Assembly: GCF_048569485.1 (NCBI RefSeq) | Contig: NC_134359.1 | Coordinates: 152,668,933-152,732,932 of the forward strand | Source of the DNA: Anomaloglossus baeobatrachus | Taxonomy: Eukaryota; Chordata; Amphibia; Anura; Aromobatidae | DNA: 64,000 bases | Direction of reading: 5' to 3' | Shown here: positions 12,360 through 22,713 of the stretch, in pieces | How positions within the stretch are numbered: the stretch's first letter is position 1 | How the letters are laid out: each line of letters begins with the position of its first letter | Notes under the pieces: model-generated | The model's input: the letters and a program-made list of their open reading frames with translations, nothing else | What the model was told of the DNA's origin: nothing | Databases searched by the model: none | Made by a program: the position numbers and the translations under genes

Positions 12360-12985
12360 ATCTGAATGGGTAGGGAGCCGGCGTACACTGGTAATACACT
12401 GGTAACCATGTTACACAATCGAGTAAGTATGCAAAGCGCTTTGCTTAGTTACCCGATGTGTACCATGGTTACCAGCGTACGCCGGCTCAAGCACACGTGT
12501 GCCAGGAGCCGGGGGTAAGGTGGTAACCATGCTACACATTGGGTAACTAACGAAAGCGCTTTCCATAGTTACAGGATTGTGTACCATTTGTTACCAGCGT
12601 ACGTCGGTAAGCTGATAACTATGGTACACATTGGGAAACTATGCAAAGCGACCGTGCTGGTTTATTTTTTGCTTGTTGGTCTGCTGTGCAGCACGCATCG
12701 GCGTGTTTGACAGTGGGAGACCAACGATCTGAATGGGCAGGGAGCCGGGGTAAGCTAGTAACCATGGTACACATCGGGTAACTATGCAAAGCGGTTTCCA
12801 TAGTTACCCAATGTGTACACTTGTTAACAGCATACGCTGGCTCCGGCACACGTGTGCCGAGAGCCGGGGTAAGCTAGTAACCATGTTACACATTGGGTAA
12901 CTAAGCAAAGCGGTTTCTATAGTTATCCGATGTGTACCATGGTTACCAGCCTACGCCTGCTCCGGCACACGTGTGCCAGGAGCCG
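12360..12985. repeat. Tandem ~125-bp units, each an imperfect palindrome
   Basis: About four to five units have the plan GGTAACCATGGTACACATCG, GGTAACTA, a CAAAGCGCTTT-type centre, TAGTTACCCGATGTGTACCA, then a GC-rich linker with CACACGTGTG. Single further copies lie at about 15510-15620 and 17800-17900. Each unit could extrude a hairpin of about 35 bp. Confidence 0.8.
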
Positions 12986-13069
12986 GGGTAAGCTAGTGGT
13001 TTCACACATCCAGCTTTTCTCCACTTTGTCGGATCCGGCGCTCTGCCGTAGGCTGGTTTCAGACGTCCG

Positions 13070-13590
13070 TGTTTTAGGTACGTGTGACATGCGTTTTGTA
13101 ACACGGATGTCACACGTACCCATGTTTTTCTCTGATGTGCCTCACACGACCGTGTTTGCTCACGGACCATGTGACTTTTCATGACCCCGCACGCACACAC
13201 GCAGGCATCTCCGGCAGCACGGATGTCACATGGATCGCACACTATTGTGATCCGTGCGACATCAGTGTAAAACATACCGGAGAAAATATGGGTCTTTTTA
13301 ATGAAAATATTTTCTATATTTACCTCTCTCCAGAGATGCTCTCTCCCGCTCCTTATCGCTGCTCATTATACTCACTGAATATTCAGTGCCCTGAGGAGCT
13401 GGAAGCAGGAACAGCGCTGGGGACTTCAGAGCCGGGGACCGCATTGCTGGGTGAGTGTACAGCAGAGTGTGTGTGTGTGTGTGTGTGTGTGTACATGCAT
13501 GTGCGGTATGTGTGTAAGCGCTCGGTGTATCCATGTGTGTCTTCTGTGTGTGTATATACATGCATGTGTGCTATGTGTGACACGGACGTC
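13070..13590. mobile_element. MITE-like segment with ACGGACGTCTGA-type ends
   Basis: GTTTCAGACGTCCGTGTTTT near 13053-13073 and GACACGGACGTCTGAAGGCA near 13578-13597 form terminal inverted repeats. The interior holds further inverted ACGGATGTCACA motifs and a (GT)n run at 13470-13490. Confidence 0.5.
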
Positions 13591-13735
13591 TGAAGGCAGC
13601 CGTACACTATGTACAGGACAGTGGCTGCGCCGCAACTTCCTGGTCACATAACATGTGATTGGAGCTTGTCGCACGGCAACTGTAGTGTACACAGTGCACG
13701 GGAGCGCGCCGACAAAGTGGAGAAAAGGTAAGTAT
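13290..13735 (+). repeat. 445-bp direct duplication, first copy
   Basis: From AAAATATTTTCTATATTTAC to GTGGAGAAAAGGTAA, this block recurs at about 15040-15485 with a few percent divergence and a shorter (GT)n. Between the copies lies the 1.3-kb MITE-like segment. Confidence 0.85.
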
Positions 13736-15040
13736 TAGGCCCTGTGCGCACTGGAAAATGGAATTTTCTAAAGAAAATTCCGCAGGGTCTGAAAGATTAC
13801 GGCACCTGCGGTAAAAAACCGCAGCAAACCGCACCCAAAAACCACATGCGGTTTGCGGCGGCTTTACAGCGGTATTATTCGCGGTTTTGCCGCGTGCGGA
13901 TTGGTACATGTGTTTTAATGCATTCAATGCAATAAAGCACATTGAAAAAGAAAAAAAAAATCCTTCTGAAATAGAGGGATAGCTAGACAGAGGACAGATT
14001 GACACGCTGCATTTCTCCCGGGCGGTAGTGTGCTTATATTACCGGCCGTGGGAAATGACCTGTAATTACCTCTACAGGCTCCCTGCGAGGCTGCATTCAT
14101 TCAGCGCTGTTGTCAGTCGCAGCTGGATGCAGGCATCGGAGGACGTGGATTACGTCGGAGCTGTGTGTTTTGGGAGGCTTAATAAACGGGTGAAAGAGGA
14201 GCTTTTTGTTTTATTTAAAATAAAGGATTTTTTCGGTGTTTGTTTTTATTCACTTTAATTACGGGTTTTAATCATGAAAGCTGTCTCATAGGCACTGCCA
14301 TGATTAAAAGCCGGGTCTAAAATGGCGGCGATGCGCTGTCATTTAACTTTTTATTACATGGACTGCCACCGCATCACGGCGTCTGGAAGAGCCGGGGACA
14401 CTCCGGGACCGCCGCATAATGGATGCGACAGTCCCGGAGCAGCTGCGGGCTGATATTCTCGACTGTGGGAGGGGGGGGTACATTAACGCTGTCCCTCGCT
14501 CTCCCCAGCCTGAGAATACCGGTCCGCCGCTGTGTGTTTACCGCGGCTGGACGGTAAAAATACAGTGGAGCCCACGTGTTTTTTTTTTTATATATGTCCG
14601 TTTGATTTCTGTGTGTATTCTATATGTCTGTGTCTGTGTGTGAGTGTGATGTGTGTGTGTATTCTGTGTCTGTGTGATGTGAAGTGTGTATTCTATATGT
14701 CTCTGTGTGTGATTACTCTCTGCTCCGCTTCCTCTTCCTGTCATATTGACATCACTTCCCTGCAAACCGCAGGGCAGCGATGAACATTTCCGCAGGTAAA
14801 CCGCAAAATATCGCAGGGAATAACGCAGGAAAACGCAATGAACCGCACAGAATTTGCTGCCTGCGTTATTCCCTGCGGGATTTCACGATTACATTGCAGT
14901 CAATGGAGTGAAATCGTGCAGCTACCTGCGGAAAAGAAGTGACATGCAATTGTTTTCGCTGTGGGAATCCCGCAGCAAAACATGCAGCTGTCACAATCCG
15001 CATAGTGCGCGCAGCATTTTTTTTCCATAGGTTTTGCTTT
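13736..15040. mobile_element. 1.3-kb MITE-like element between the duplicated blocks
   Basis: The left end GGCCCTGTGCGCACTGGAAA and the right end GCATAGTGCGCGCAGCATTT plus TTTTCCATAGG are inverted. Inner CCGCAGGTAAACCGC motifs repeat. A core near 14120-14330 (GTGGATTACGTCGGAG, a TTTAAAATAAAGGATTTTTT-like stretch, ATCATGAAAG) resembles the arms of the foldback element at 43769-45893. Confidence 0.6.
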
Positions 15041-15485
15041 TAATAAAAATATTTTCTATATTTACCTCTCTCCAGCGATGCTGTCTCCGGCTCTGCTGCC
15101 TCCCGCTCCTTATCACTGCTTATTATACTCACTGAATATTCAGTGCCCTTAGGAGCTGGAAGCAGGAACAGCGCTGGGGACTTCAGAGCCGGGGACCGCA
15201 TTGCTGGGTGAGTGTACAGCAGAGTGTGTGTGTGTGTACATACATGTATGTGCGGTATGTGTGTATACGCTCGGTTTATCATGTGTGTCTGCTGTGTGTG
15301 TATATACATGCATGTGTGCTATGTGTGACACGGACGTCTGAAAGCAGTCGTACACTGCGTACAGGACAGTGGCTGCGCCGCAACTTCCTGGTCACATGAC
15401 ATGTGGTCGGAGCTTGTCGCGCGGCAACTGTAGTGTACACAGTGCACGGGAGCACGCCGAAAAAGTGGAGAAAAGGTAACTATTA
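15040..15485 (+). repeat. 445-bp direct duplication, second copy
   Basis: Second copy of the block at 13290-13735, including the CACGGACGTCTGAAAGCAG end. Confidence 0.85.
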
Positions 15486-15689
15486 AAAGCGACAGTGCTG
15501 ACGTGTGCGGGAGCCGGGGTAAGCTAGTTACATCGGGTAACTAAGGAAAGCGGTTTCAATAGTTACCCGATGTGTACTATAGTTACCAGCCTACGCCGGC
15601 TCCGGCACACGTGTGCCAGCAGGCGGGGTAAGCTAGTGGCTTTTCTCCACTTAGTCCTGCCGGTGTGGGCTTCCGGGGCTGCAGCAGTC

Positions 15690-16270
15690 ACCTGGGAGTC
15701 GGGCGTCTCCGTGTGGGTTCAGAAAATGCGTGCGGGGGGCGGGGCCAGGGCGAGCATCCAATACGTGCAGGGGGCCGGGGCAAGAGGCCAATCTGTGCAG
15801 GGGGCGGGGCCAGGCCGATCCGAGCGGCCAATCCGTGCGGGGGGCTCGGCACCTGGGAGTCGGGCGTCTCCGTGTGGGTTCGGGGAATGCGTGCGGGGGG
15901 CAGGGCCAGGGCGAGCATCCAATGCGTGAGGGGGCGGGGCCTGGTCGAGCGCCCAACACATGCAGGGGGCCGGGGCGAGAGGCCAATCCGTGCATGGGGT
16001 GGGGCCAGGCTGAGCCGAGCGGCCAATCCGTGCGGGGGGGGCTCGGCACCTGGGAGTCGGGCGTCTCCGTGTGGGTTCGGGGAATGCGTGTGGGGGGCGG
16101 GGCCAGGGCGAGCATCTAATGTGTGAGGGGGCGGGGCCTGGCCAAGCACCCAATACGTGCAAGGGGCCGGGGCGATTGGCCAATCCGTGCGGGGGCGGGG
16201 CCAGGCCGAGCGGCCAATCCGTGCGAGGGGCGGGGCCATGCCGAGCCCAGCGGCCAATCCGCTGTTTGTC
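15690..16270. repeat. GC-rich tandem array with repeated CCAAT and GC boxes
   Basis: Roughly three units of 160-200 bp start at about 15690, 15850 and 16047 with CACCTGGGAGTCGGGCGTCT. They contain at least nine CCAAT pentamers, mostly as GGCCAATCCGTGCG, next to GGGGCGGGGCC. A related shorter array lies at 18030-18180 in copy B. These are the cores of NF-Y and Sp1 sites. Long open frames across this stretch come from composition. Confidence 0.8.
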
Positions 16271-16737
16271 ACTGTAACGACACAATTTTGGAGCAAGACA
16301 GACAGACAGAGTAAGGCAATTATATATATATAGACTAGAAGGTGGCCCGATTCTAATGCATCGGGTATTCTAGAATCTACGTATTGTGTAGGTAATGTAT
16401 GATTTTTGTTATATATATAGATGTTGTGTGTAGTTGCCAAGTGTTTGTGTAGGGCGCTGTAAATGTTCTGGGTGTTGTCTGGGTGTGGGGGTGTGTGAGA
16501 GCGGTGTTATTTGTGTGTTGTGTTGTGTGTGTTGCGTTGTTTGTGGAGTGCTGTGTGTCTGCAGTGTTGTGTGTGTTGTGCTGTGTGTGTTGGGCGGTTT
16601 GTGTGGGTGTGGCTGTGGGGTGCGTGTGTGTTTTGGGGGGAGGTATGTTTTGTGCAATGTGTGTGTGTTGCGCGGTATGTGCTTATATTTGTGTATGCCG
16701 CGGTGTTTGTGTGTTGGGTATTGTGTCCATCGTCCAT

Positions 16738-17697
16738 GCTGCACCCCCCCCCCCCCATCGTGTTCCATGCTGCACCCCCCCATCATGTTCCATGCTGCAC
16801 CCCCCCCATCGTGTTCCATGCTGCACCCCCCCCCCATCATGTTCCATGCTGCACCCCCCCCATCGTGTTCCATGCTGCACCCCCCCCATCGTGTTCCATG
16901 CTGCACCCCCCCCATCGTGTTCCATGCTGCACCCCCCCCATCGTGTTCCATGCTGCACCCCCCCCATCGTGTTCCATGCTGCACCCCCCCATCGTGTTCC
17001 ATGCTGCACCCCCCCATCGTGTTCCATGCTGCACCCCCCCATCGTGTTCCATGCTGCACCCCCCCATCGTGTTCCATGCTGCACCCCCCCATCGTGTTCC
17101 ATGCTGCACCCCCCCATCGTGTTCCATGCTGCACCCCCCATCGTGTTCCATGCTGCACCCCCCATCGTGTTCCATGCTGCACCCCCCATCGTGTTCCATG
17201 CTGCACCCCCCATCGTGTTCCATGCTGCACCCCCCATCGTGTTCCATGCTGCACCCCCCCCATCGTGTTCCATGCTGCACCCCCCCCATCGTGTTCCATG
17301 CTGCACCCCCCCCCATCGTGTTCCATGCTGCACCCCCCCCCATCGTGTTCCATGCTGCACCCCCCCATCGTGTTCCATGCTGCACCCCCCCATCGTGCTC
17401 TATGCTGCACACCCCCCATCGTGCTCTATGCTGCACACTCCCCATCGTGCTCTATGCTGCACACCCCCCATCGTGCTCTATGCTGCACACCCCCCATCGT
17501 GCTCTATGCTGCACACTCCCCATCGTGCTCTATGCTGCACACCCCCCATTGTGCTCTATGCTGCACACCCCCCATTGTGCTCTATGCTGCACACCCCCCA
17601 TTGTGCTCTATGCTGCACACCCCCCATTGTGCTCTATGCTGCACACCCCCCATCGTGCTCTATGCTGCACACCCCCCATCGTGCTCCATCCACCATG
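16738..17697. repeat. C-run minisatellite, about 37 units of 24-29 bp
   Basis: The unit is CATCGTGTTCCATGCTGCAC followed by a run of 6-11 C, so length varies with the run. After about 17395 a variant takes over with GTGCTCTATGCTGCACAC, later ATTGTGCTC. The minus strand has regular runs of six or more G. Apparent ORFs of 336-564 aa in several frames on both strands are by-products of the repeat. Confidence 0.95.
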
Positions 17698-18218
17698 CTG
17701 GGGCCGCCGGGGGCGGGGCCGAGCGTGCCAACGTGTGCCGGGGACGGGGCCGAGCAGGCGAGGCGTCAGCGTATGCCGGCTCCCTGCACATGTGTACCGG
17801 GAGCCAGTGTACGCTGGTAACCATGCTACACATAGGGTAACTAAGGGAAGCGCTTCCTATAGTTACGCGATGTGTGTCATGGTTACCAGCATACACCGCC
17901 TCCGTCACGATCCCAGCATCGCAAAGTTATGTCCGGCGGGGGTGAGCGGGCGAGGCGTCAGCGTATGTCGGCTCCCTGCACATGTGTACCGGGAGCCGGT
18001 GTACGCTGGAGTGGCGGATGCGTGCGGAGGGCTGTTGCGGGCGGCCAATCCATGCGTGGGGCGGGGCCAGGCCGAGGTGAGCGGGAGTGAGCGATGCATG
18101 CGGAGGGCTGTGGCGAGCGGCCAATCCATGCGGGGGACGGGGCCAGGCCGAGGTGAGCGGGCCAATCCATGGGGGGGGGGGGGGCGGTGCTGGTTGTCAC
18201 TGTAAGGACACAATTTTG

Positions 18219-18219
18219 G

Positions 18220-18291
<72 letters not shown>
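18219..18291. repeat. (CAGA)n microsatellite
   Basis: About 17 uninterrupted CAGA tetramers lie in the 3' part of composite copy B. Copy A has only a few at the equivalent place (16300-16311). Confidence 0.97.
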
Positions 18292-18514
18292 TAAGGCAAT
18301 TATATATATGGATAAGCTATATGCCAGTATGGGGCTTGTAATTGCCCAGTTAAATCTATTGTATTATAGACATGTGGCAGAACATTCCTGCATTTTTTCA
18401 CATAATATAGCAAACTAGTTGCTCAAGTTATGACTTATGACAAATCCACATGTCTACCACAAAAGACAAACCGCTAGCATATTACTTACTGGAGACCTGA
18501 TATCCACGTCCTGC

Positions 18515-18554
18515 AACCCCAACACGTGTTTCGCCACTTCTTCTTCGGGGGGCG
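18515..18554 (-). ncRNA. Hammerhead-ribozyme-like motif, copy 1
   Basis: Read on the minus strand: stem I CCCC, box CCGAAGA, weak stem II, GAAA, the 8-nt palindrome ACACGTGT (counting the last A of GAAA), a T at the cleavage position, then GGGG closing stem I. The first box differs from CUGANGA at one position (U4 to C), so activity is doubtful. Motifs at 41325-41364 and 47286-47330 share this plan. Confidence 0.4.
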
Positions 18555-18605
18555 TGTGTTAGGGTGGAGGGCCATTTTCAATAAAAAATAATTTTTTAAT
18601 ATCTT

Positions 18606-18663
18606 TGACTTCTTGAGCTTCTTTAATCTGAATACCAACATCAGATTTTGTGTGATTAGTTCT
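18606..18663 (-). repeat. Right copy of the 58-bp inverted repeat pair
   Basis: Reverse complement of 11717-11774. On the minus strand it is followed by an AT-rich stretch and then the hammerhead-like motif. Confidence 0.85.
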
Positions 18664-20505
18664 GGTATAGAAGCTTTACCACTCAGGTGGGGAAGTGTAT
18701 ATAATTTGGCAAAACTTGTAAGTTATTGTATTTAGTAGTGACCTAAGGCCTCACAGCACACACTGGAGCCATCCGGCAGGTCACAGAAGATGATGGGGGC
18801 TGCTACGTGTATGACAAGGGGCAGGGAACTTGTATTAGTAGTAGCACTTAGGGGGTGAAATAAAGCAGGAATTTTCTGGGCTTAACCTTGACGTTTTTTG
18901 GCTTTTGATTTCAGATTGTTGACTTCTGGGAAGATTTCACTAAATTATCTGATGAAGCAACTTGCCCACTGGTGGTCATGTGCTAGCCAGTTTCTCACGC
19001 ACTTGTGTCAATAGAATATTATGAGGCGGTGTATATATAGGGATCCACAGCATGTAAGGACTATTGCATTTCCTTGGTTGTTCCCTCTTGGGAAGTGTAT
19101 AGGGCCTCACACTCGATTTTCAAGATATATATATTAATACTTCATCTGATTTAAAATGTGTGGGTTTGTTCCTCCAACTGTTCAATACTTTTTATTAGTG
19201 AAAGAGAATGGTCCCATGGTGGTCTTAACATTTACAATAAATAAGCAAACCCCCCACACATCTATTGGAACCCTGCCAACTGCTGTGCTTGTCATTCTTT
19301 TTTCCCGTGGCTTCATCTTCCTTTCGGGTGTGAGGTGACTCCTGATCCGTACCCCTGAATGGCCGCATTGATCACATAAAGACACTATAAGGAATGAGCC
19401 GGGCACACCTATGGGAAAACATTTCTCTGGCTCGGGATACAGTATGACAGATTTAAAAGTCTTAGGAAACCTGTCAGTCCCCTATGCCCTCCAACCCAGT
19501 AGCATTCGTATCTGTATGACTAAATTCCCTGTCTACTCAGTCCTGTATAATGCCAGGGCCCCTCGTAGCTCTGTAGCATGGGGGACACATGGTTACATAG
19601 ACCCCCTCTTTTGACTATGATTTATTTGTGTATTAAAATGTTTAATGCTTCTCTATGGTTATGAAAGGGTTAAAGGTTTCTTCAGTCAGCTGTGGTATTC
19701 CACGAGCAGGTTATGTCCAGTTTATTTATGCCAGTTGTATTTGAGCGGGCTTTTCTGGACTGTTCATTGGCTGTCAGCAAAAAGTGCAGGAAGAGGACAC
19801 TATTTAAAGGCCGGTTTTGCGGGGTCAGCTGTCAGTCGCCGTAAGATCAAGAAAGAAGAAGCACCCGCCCCTTGGATTGTTAGGTTTTGTCGTGTTGCTT
19901 ATTACTGGGATAATTGCCCAGCTCTAGTTGCTGGGTGGATTTGGTCATCATTTATGGTAATCGTCATGTTTTATATTGGAATATTTATCGTTTAATTATA
20001 TTTATTGGATTTTAGTAATCTAATATATAAAGCTGAGTGTATGTGTTTGTTTGTGTGTCCGCTATTGGAATCCGCACCATCGCATTTACAATCACAAAAT
20101 TTTGCACAGATGCCTCATGTGACTCAGGGAACGTCAGACTATGTTTTGACAAGAAAATTTAACCCCGCGTTTTACAGTTACTCTCCAAAAAAATTGCCTC
20201 TGTTAAAGTGAATGGAGCTGTGAGCTACAGGCTATTAATAGGAGCTGTGATTGGTTGCTATAGGAACAAACGACAGTCATAGTATAAGAAGCTTATGTGT
20301 GAGATAATATGATGTCGGTGGAGAGACAGACACAGACAGACACAGACTGAGAGACAGACAGGCATAGACAGAGAAAGAGGCACACAGGGAAAGAGACAGA
20401 CAGAGACAGATAGGAAAATAAAGACAGAAAGAGACAGGCAGATAGGGAAAGAGTCAGACACGGGGAAAGAGTCAGACACAGACTGGGAGAGAGACAGAGA
20501 GACAT

Positions 20506-22222
20506 GGGCGGCACGGTGGCTCAGTGGTTAGCACTGCAGTCTTGCAGCGCTGGGGTCCTGGGTTCATATCCCACCAAGGACACCATCTGCAATGAGTTTG
20601 TATGTTCTCCCCGTGTTTGCGTGGGTTTCCTCCGCGTACTCCGGTTTCCTCCCACACTCCAAAGACATACAGATAGGGACTCTAGATTGTGAACCCCAAT
20701 GGGGACAGTGTTGCAAATGTATGTAAAGCGCTGTGGAATTAATAGGGTTTCTTGAGAGATGCTATACTGGAGTATCTCAAGAAAAATAACCTTATGACAG
20801 AGTATCAACATGGGTTTTTGAGGGATCGATCCTGTCAAACTAATTTGATCAGCTTCTATGAAGAGGTAAGTTCAAGCCTGGACCAGGGAAATGCAGTGGA
20901 TGTTGTGTATATGGACTTTTCAAAAGCTTTTGATACGGTGCCACACAAAAGGTTGGTACATAAAATGAGAATAATGGGGATAGGGGAAAATATGTGTAAC
21001 TGGGTTAAAAACTGGCTCAGTGATAGGAAACAAAGGGTGGTTATTAATGGTACGTACTCGGACTGGGTCTCAGTTCATAGTGGGGTACCACAGGGGTCAG
21101 TATTGGGCCCGCTTCTTTTCAACATATTTATAAATGACCTTGTTGGGGGCATGCGGAGTAGAATTTCAATATTTGCAGATGATACTAAACTCTGCAGGGT
21201 AATCAATACAGAGGAGGATAATTTTATATTACAGGGAGATTTATGTAAATTGGAGGATTGGGCTGAGAAGTGGCAATTGAAGTTTAATGTAGATAAATGT
21301 AAGGTCATGCACTTGGGTAGAGGAAATAACATTTATGATTATGTACTTAATTGTAGAACACTGGGTAAAACAGACACAGAAAAAGACTTGGGTGTATGGG
21401 TGGATGGTAAACTTCACTTTAGTGGACAGTGTCAGGCAACTGCTGCCAGGGCTAATAAAATAATGGGATGTATTAAAAGAGGTATAAGTGTTCATGAAAA
21501 AAATATAGTTCTACCTCTGTACAAGTCACTAGTGCGACCGCACTTAGAATACTGTGTACAATTCTGGTCACCGATATATAAGAAGGACATAGCTGAACTG
21601 GAGAGGGTGCAGAGAAGAGCGACCAAGATTATTAGAGGAATGGGTGGGCTGCAATACCAAGACAGGTTATTAAACTTGGGGTTATTTAGTTTGGAAAAAC
21701 GAAGGCTTAGGGGGGATCTAATCACAATGTATAAATATATGAGGGGACAGTACAGAGACCTTTCCAAAGATCTTTTTACAGTTAGGCCTGCGACTGGAAC
21801 ACGGGGGCATCCGCTACGTCTTGAGGAAAGAAGGTTTAATCATAATCACAGACGAGGATTCTTTACTGTACGAGCAGTGAGACTATGGAACTCTCTGCCG
21901 CATGATGTTGTAATGAGTGATTCACTACTAACATTTAAGCAGAGCCTGGATGCCTTTCTTGAAAAATATAATATTACCAGTTATGTATATTAGATTTTAT
22001 GACAGGGTATTGATCCAGGGAACTAGTCTGATTGCCGGATGTGGAGTCAGGAAGGAAATTTTTTCCCCATTGGAACTTGTTTGCCACATTGGGGTTTTTT
22101 TTGCCTTCCTCTGGATCAACATGTTAGGCTACGGGTTGAACTAGATGGACTTAGAGTCTCCTTTCAACCTTAAAAACTATGATACTATGATATAAATGAA
22201 TAAAATTATTAATTATTATTAG
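20506..22222 (+). mobile_element. tRNA-derived SINE split by a CR1 insertion
   Basis: The head GGGCGGCACGGTGGCTCAG contains an A box (TGGCTCAGTGGTTAGC) and, 30 nt on, a B box (GGTTCATATCC). The body carries TTCTCCCCGTGTTTGCGTGG. The tail starts TGTAAAGCGCTGTGGAATTA (to about 20746) and resumes after the CR1 as ATAAATGAATAAAATTATTA to about 22222. The tail matches the 3' end of the L2-like LINE at 38298-39010. Confidence 0.8.
20747..22193 (+). mobile_element. 5'-truncated CR1-type LINE
   Basis: A frame open from 20752 to 21993 encodes 413 aa from the finger/palm of the reverse transcriptase to the C-terminus. Visible are YMDFSKAFDTVPH, GVPQGSVLGPLLFNIFINDL, the catalytic FADDTKL box, KWQLKFNVDKCKVMHLG, LVRPHLEYCVQFWSP and the RAVRLWNSLP end typical of CR1. 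No stop interrupts this part. The 3'UTR (21994-22193) has GGTTGAACTAGATGGACTTA and ends in short GATACTAT repeats, as in CR1 of birds and reptiles. The endonuclease is missing. It sits inside the SINE. Confidence 0.9.
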
Positions 22223-22713
22223 AGACAGTTACTATCCCGGGCAACACCCATGTACTACAGCTAGTCCCTTAATAAACACCACGGTCTTTTTCTTCTAACA
22301 TTATTTTGTGTTTTGGTGTCTTTATTTAAGATAAATGGGAGTGGGTCTTGTGCTACCATGTTATTCACTCAAATCACCGTTTAAAAATAGCATTTATAGA
22401 CTCCACTGTTCCTATGCTAATTAGGCTGTGACTAGGGCATAGGGGACCTGACAGGTTCCCTTTTAATACTAAAAAGTAATTTTAAGAACAAGGAAATTCA
22501 AATTTGGGAATTCAAGCTGATAAGATTAACACCCAGGTACATGACTCACTTCATGGACAGACCTCCCACTTTCAACAGATGGACCCAAGATCACTCCTAA
22601 GTCATCCCCCATATCACCTCCCCATTTTTAACAAATGTTTAATTACCTTTGCTTATGTTTAGAAGACATGACCCCATCCACCTCATGCACAAATGTTTTG
22701 TAAGATTTGTTAA

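Larger units (their letters stand above)
12208..16333 (+). mobile_element. Composite repeat, copy A (4.1 kb)
   Basis: The copy begins ACTAGAAGGTGACCTGATTC and ends with CACTGTAACGACACAATTTT, a CAGA run and AAGGCAATTATATATATA. Copy B directly downstream has the same beginning and end. The family is not recognised: the ends are not inverted repeats and no transposase is present. The start can form a small hairpin around CCCGATTCTAATGCATCGGG (copy B form). The interior is a patchwork of palindromic units, a duplicated 445-bp block, a MITE and a GC-rich array. Confidence 0.65.
16334..18310 (+). mobile_element. Composite repeat, copy B (2.0 kb)
   Basis: It starts ACTAGAAGGTGGCCCGATTC directly after the TATATATATAG end of copy A. 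It ends with CACTGTAAGGACACAATTTT, a long CAGA run and AAGGCAATTATATATAT. Its interior is a GT-rich stretch, the C-run minisatellite, one palindromic unit (17800-17900) and a short GC/CCAAT array. Confidence 0.65.
18311..19461. other. No gene recognised
   Basis: Mostly single-copy-looking sequence. It contains a hammerhead-like motif (18515-18554, minus strand) and the 58-bp inverted repeat copy. Short ORFs lack coding character. Confidence 0.4.
20019..22264 (+). mobile_element. Non-autonomous Helitron, interrupted
   Basis: The 5' end is TCTAATATATAAAGCTGAGT with TC at 20019, preceded by A. The 3' end is GTACTACAGCTAG, with CTAG at 22261-22264, followed by T. The A/T insertion site and the TC...CTRR ends are Helitron hallmarks. 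A GC-rich CCCGGGCAAC segment, probably the decayed 3' hairpin, lies just before the end. The interior has CCGCACCATCGCATTTACAA and a GACAGA-rich tract. No Rep/helicase gene is present. The SINE/CR1 insertion splits it. Confidence 0.8.
19462..22466. mobile_element. Outer MITE of a nested stack
   Basis: The left end GGAAACCTGTCAGTCCCCTA (from 19464) and the right end, whose reverse complement reads AGGGAACCTGTCAGGTCCCC, form inverted repeats sharing the CCCTATGCCCT continuation. The termini resemble the T2-type AGGGAACCTGTCA. About 560 bp of left interior and 200 bp of right interior remain around the Helitron. The left interior holds an unrecognised 116-codon ORF (19645) that I do not call a gene. 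Confidence 0.6.

Noticed and set aside
15570-16440. ORFs rich in Ala/Gly/Pro/Arg over 15570-16440
   Set aside because: By-product of the GC-rich tandem array; open on both strands with repeated content.
16409-18205. ORFs of 336-564 aa rich in CCTPPSC or GGVQHGTRW
   Set aside because: Translation of the C-run minisatellite in every frame; no coding signature.
19645-19995. 116-codon ORF with a hydrophobic C-terminus
   Set aside because: Lies inside a MITE, no recognised family, and no splice or promoter support.
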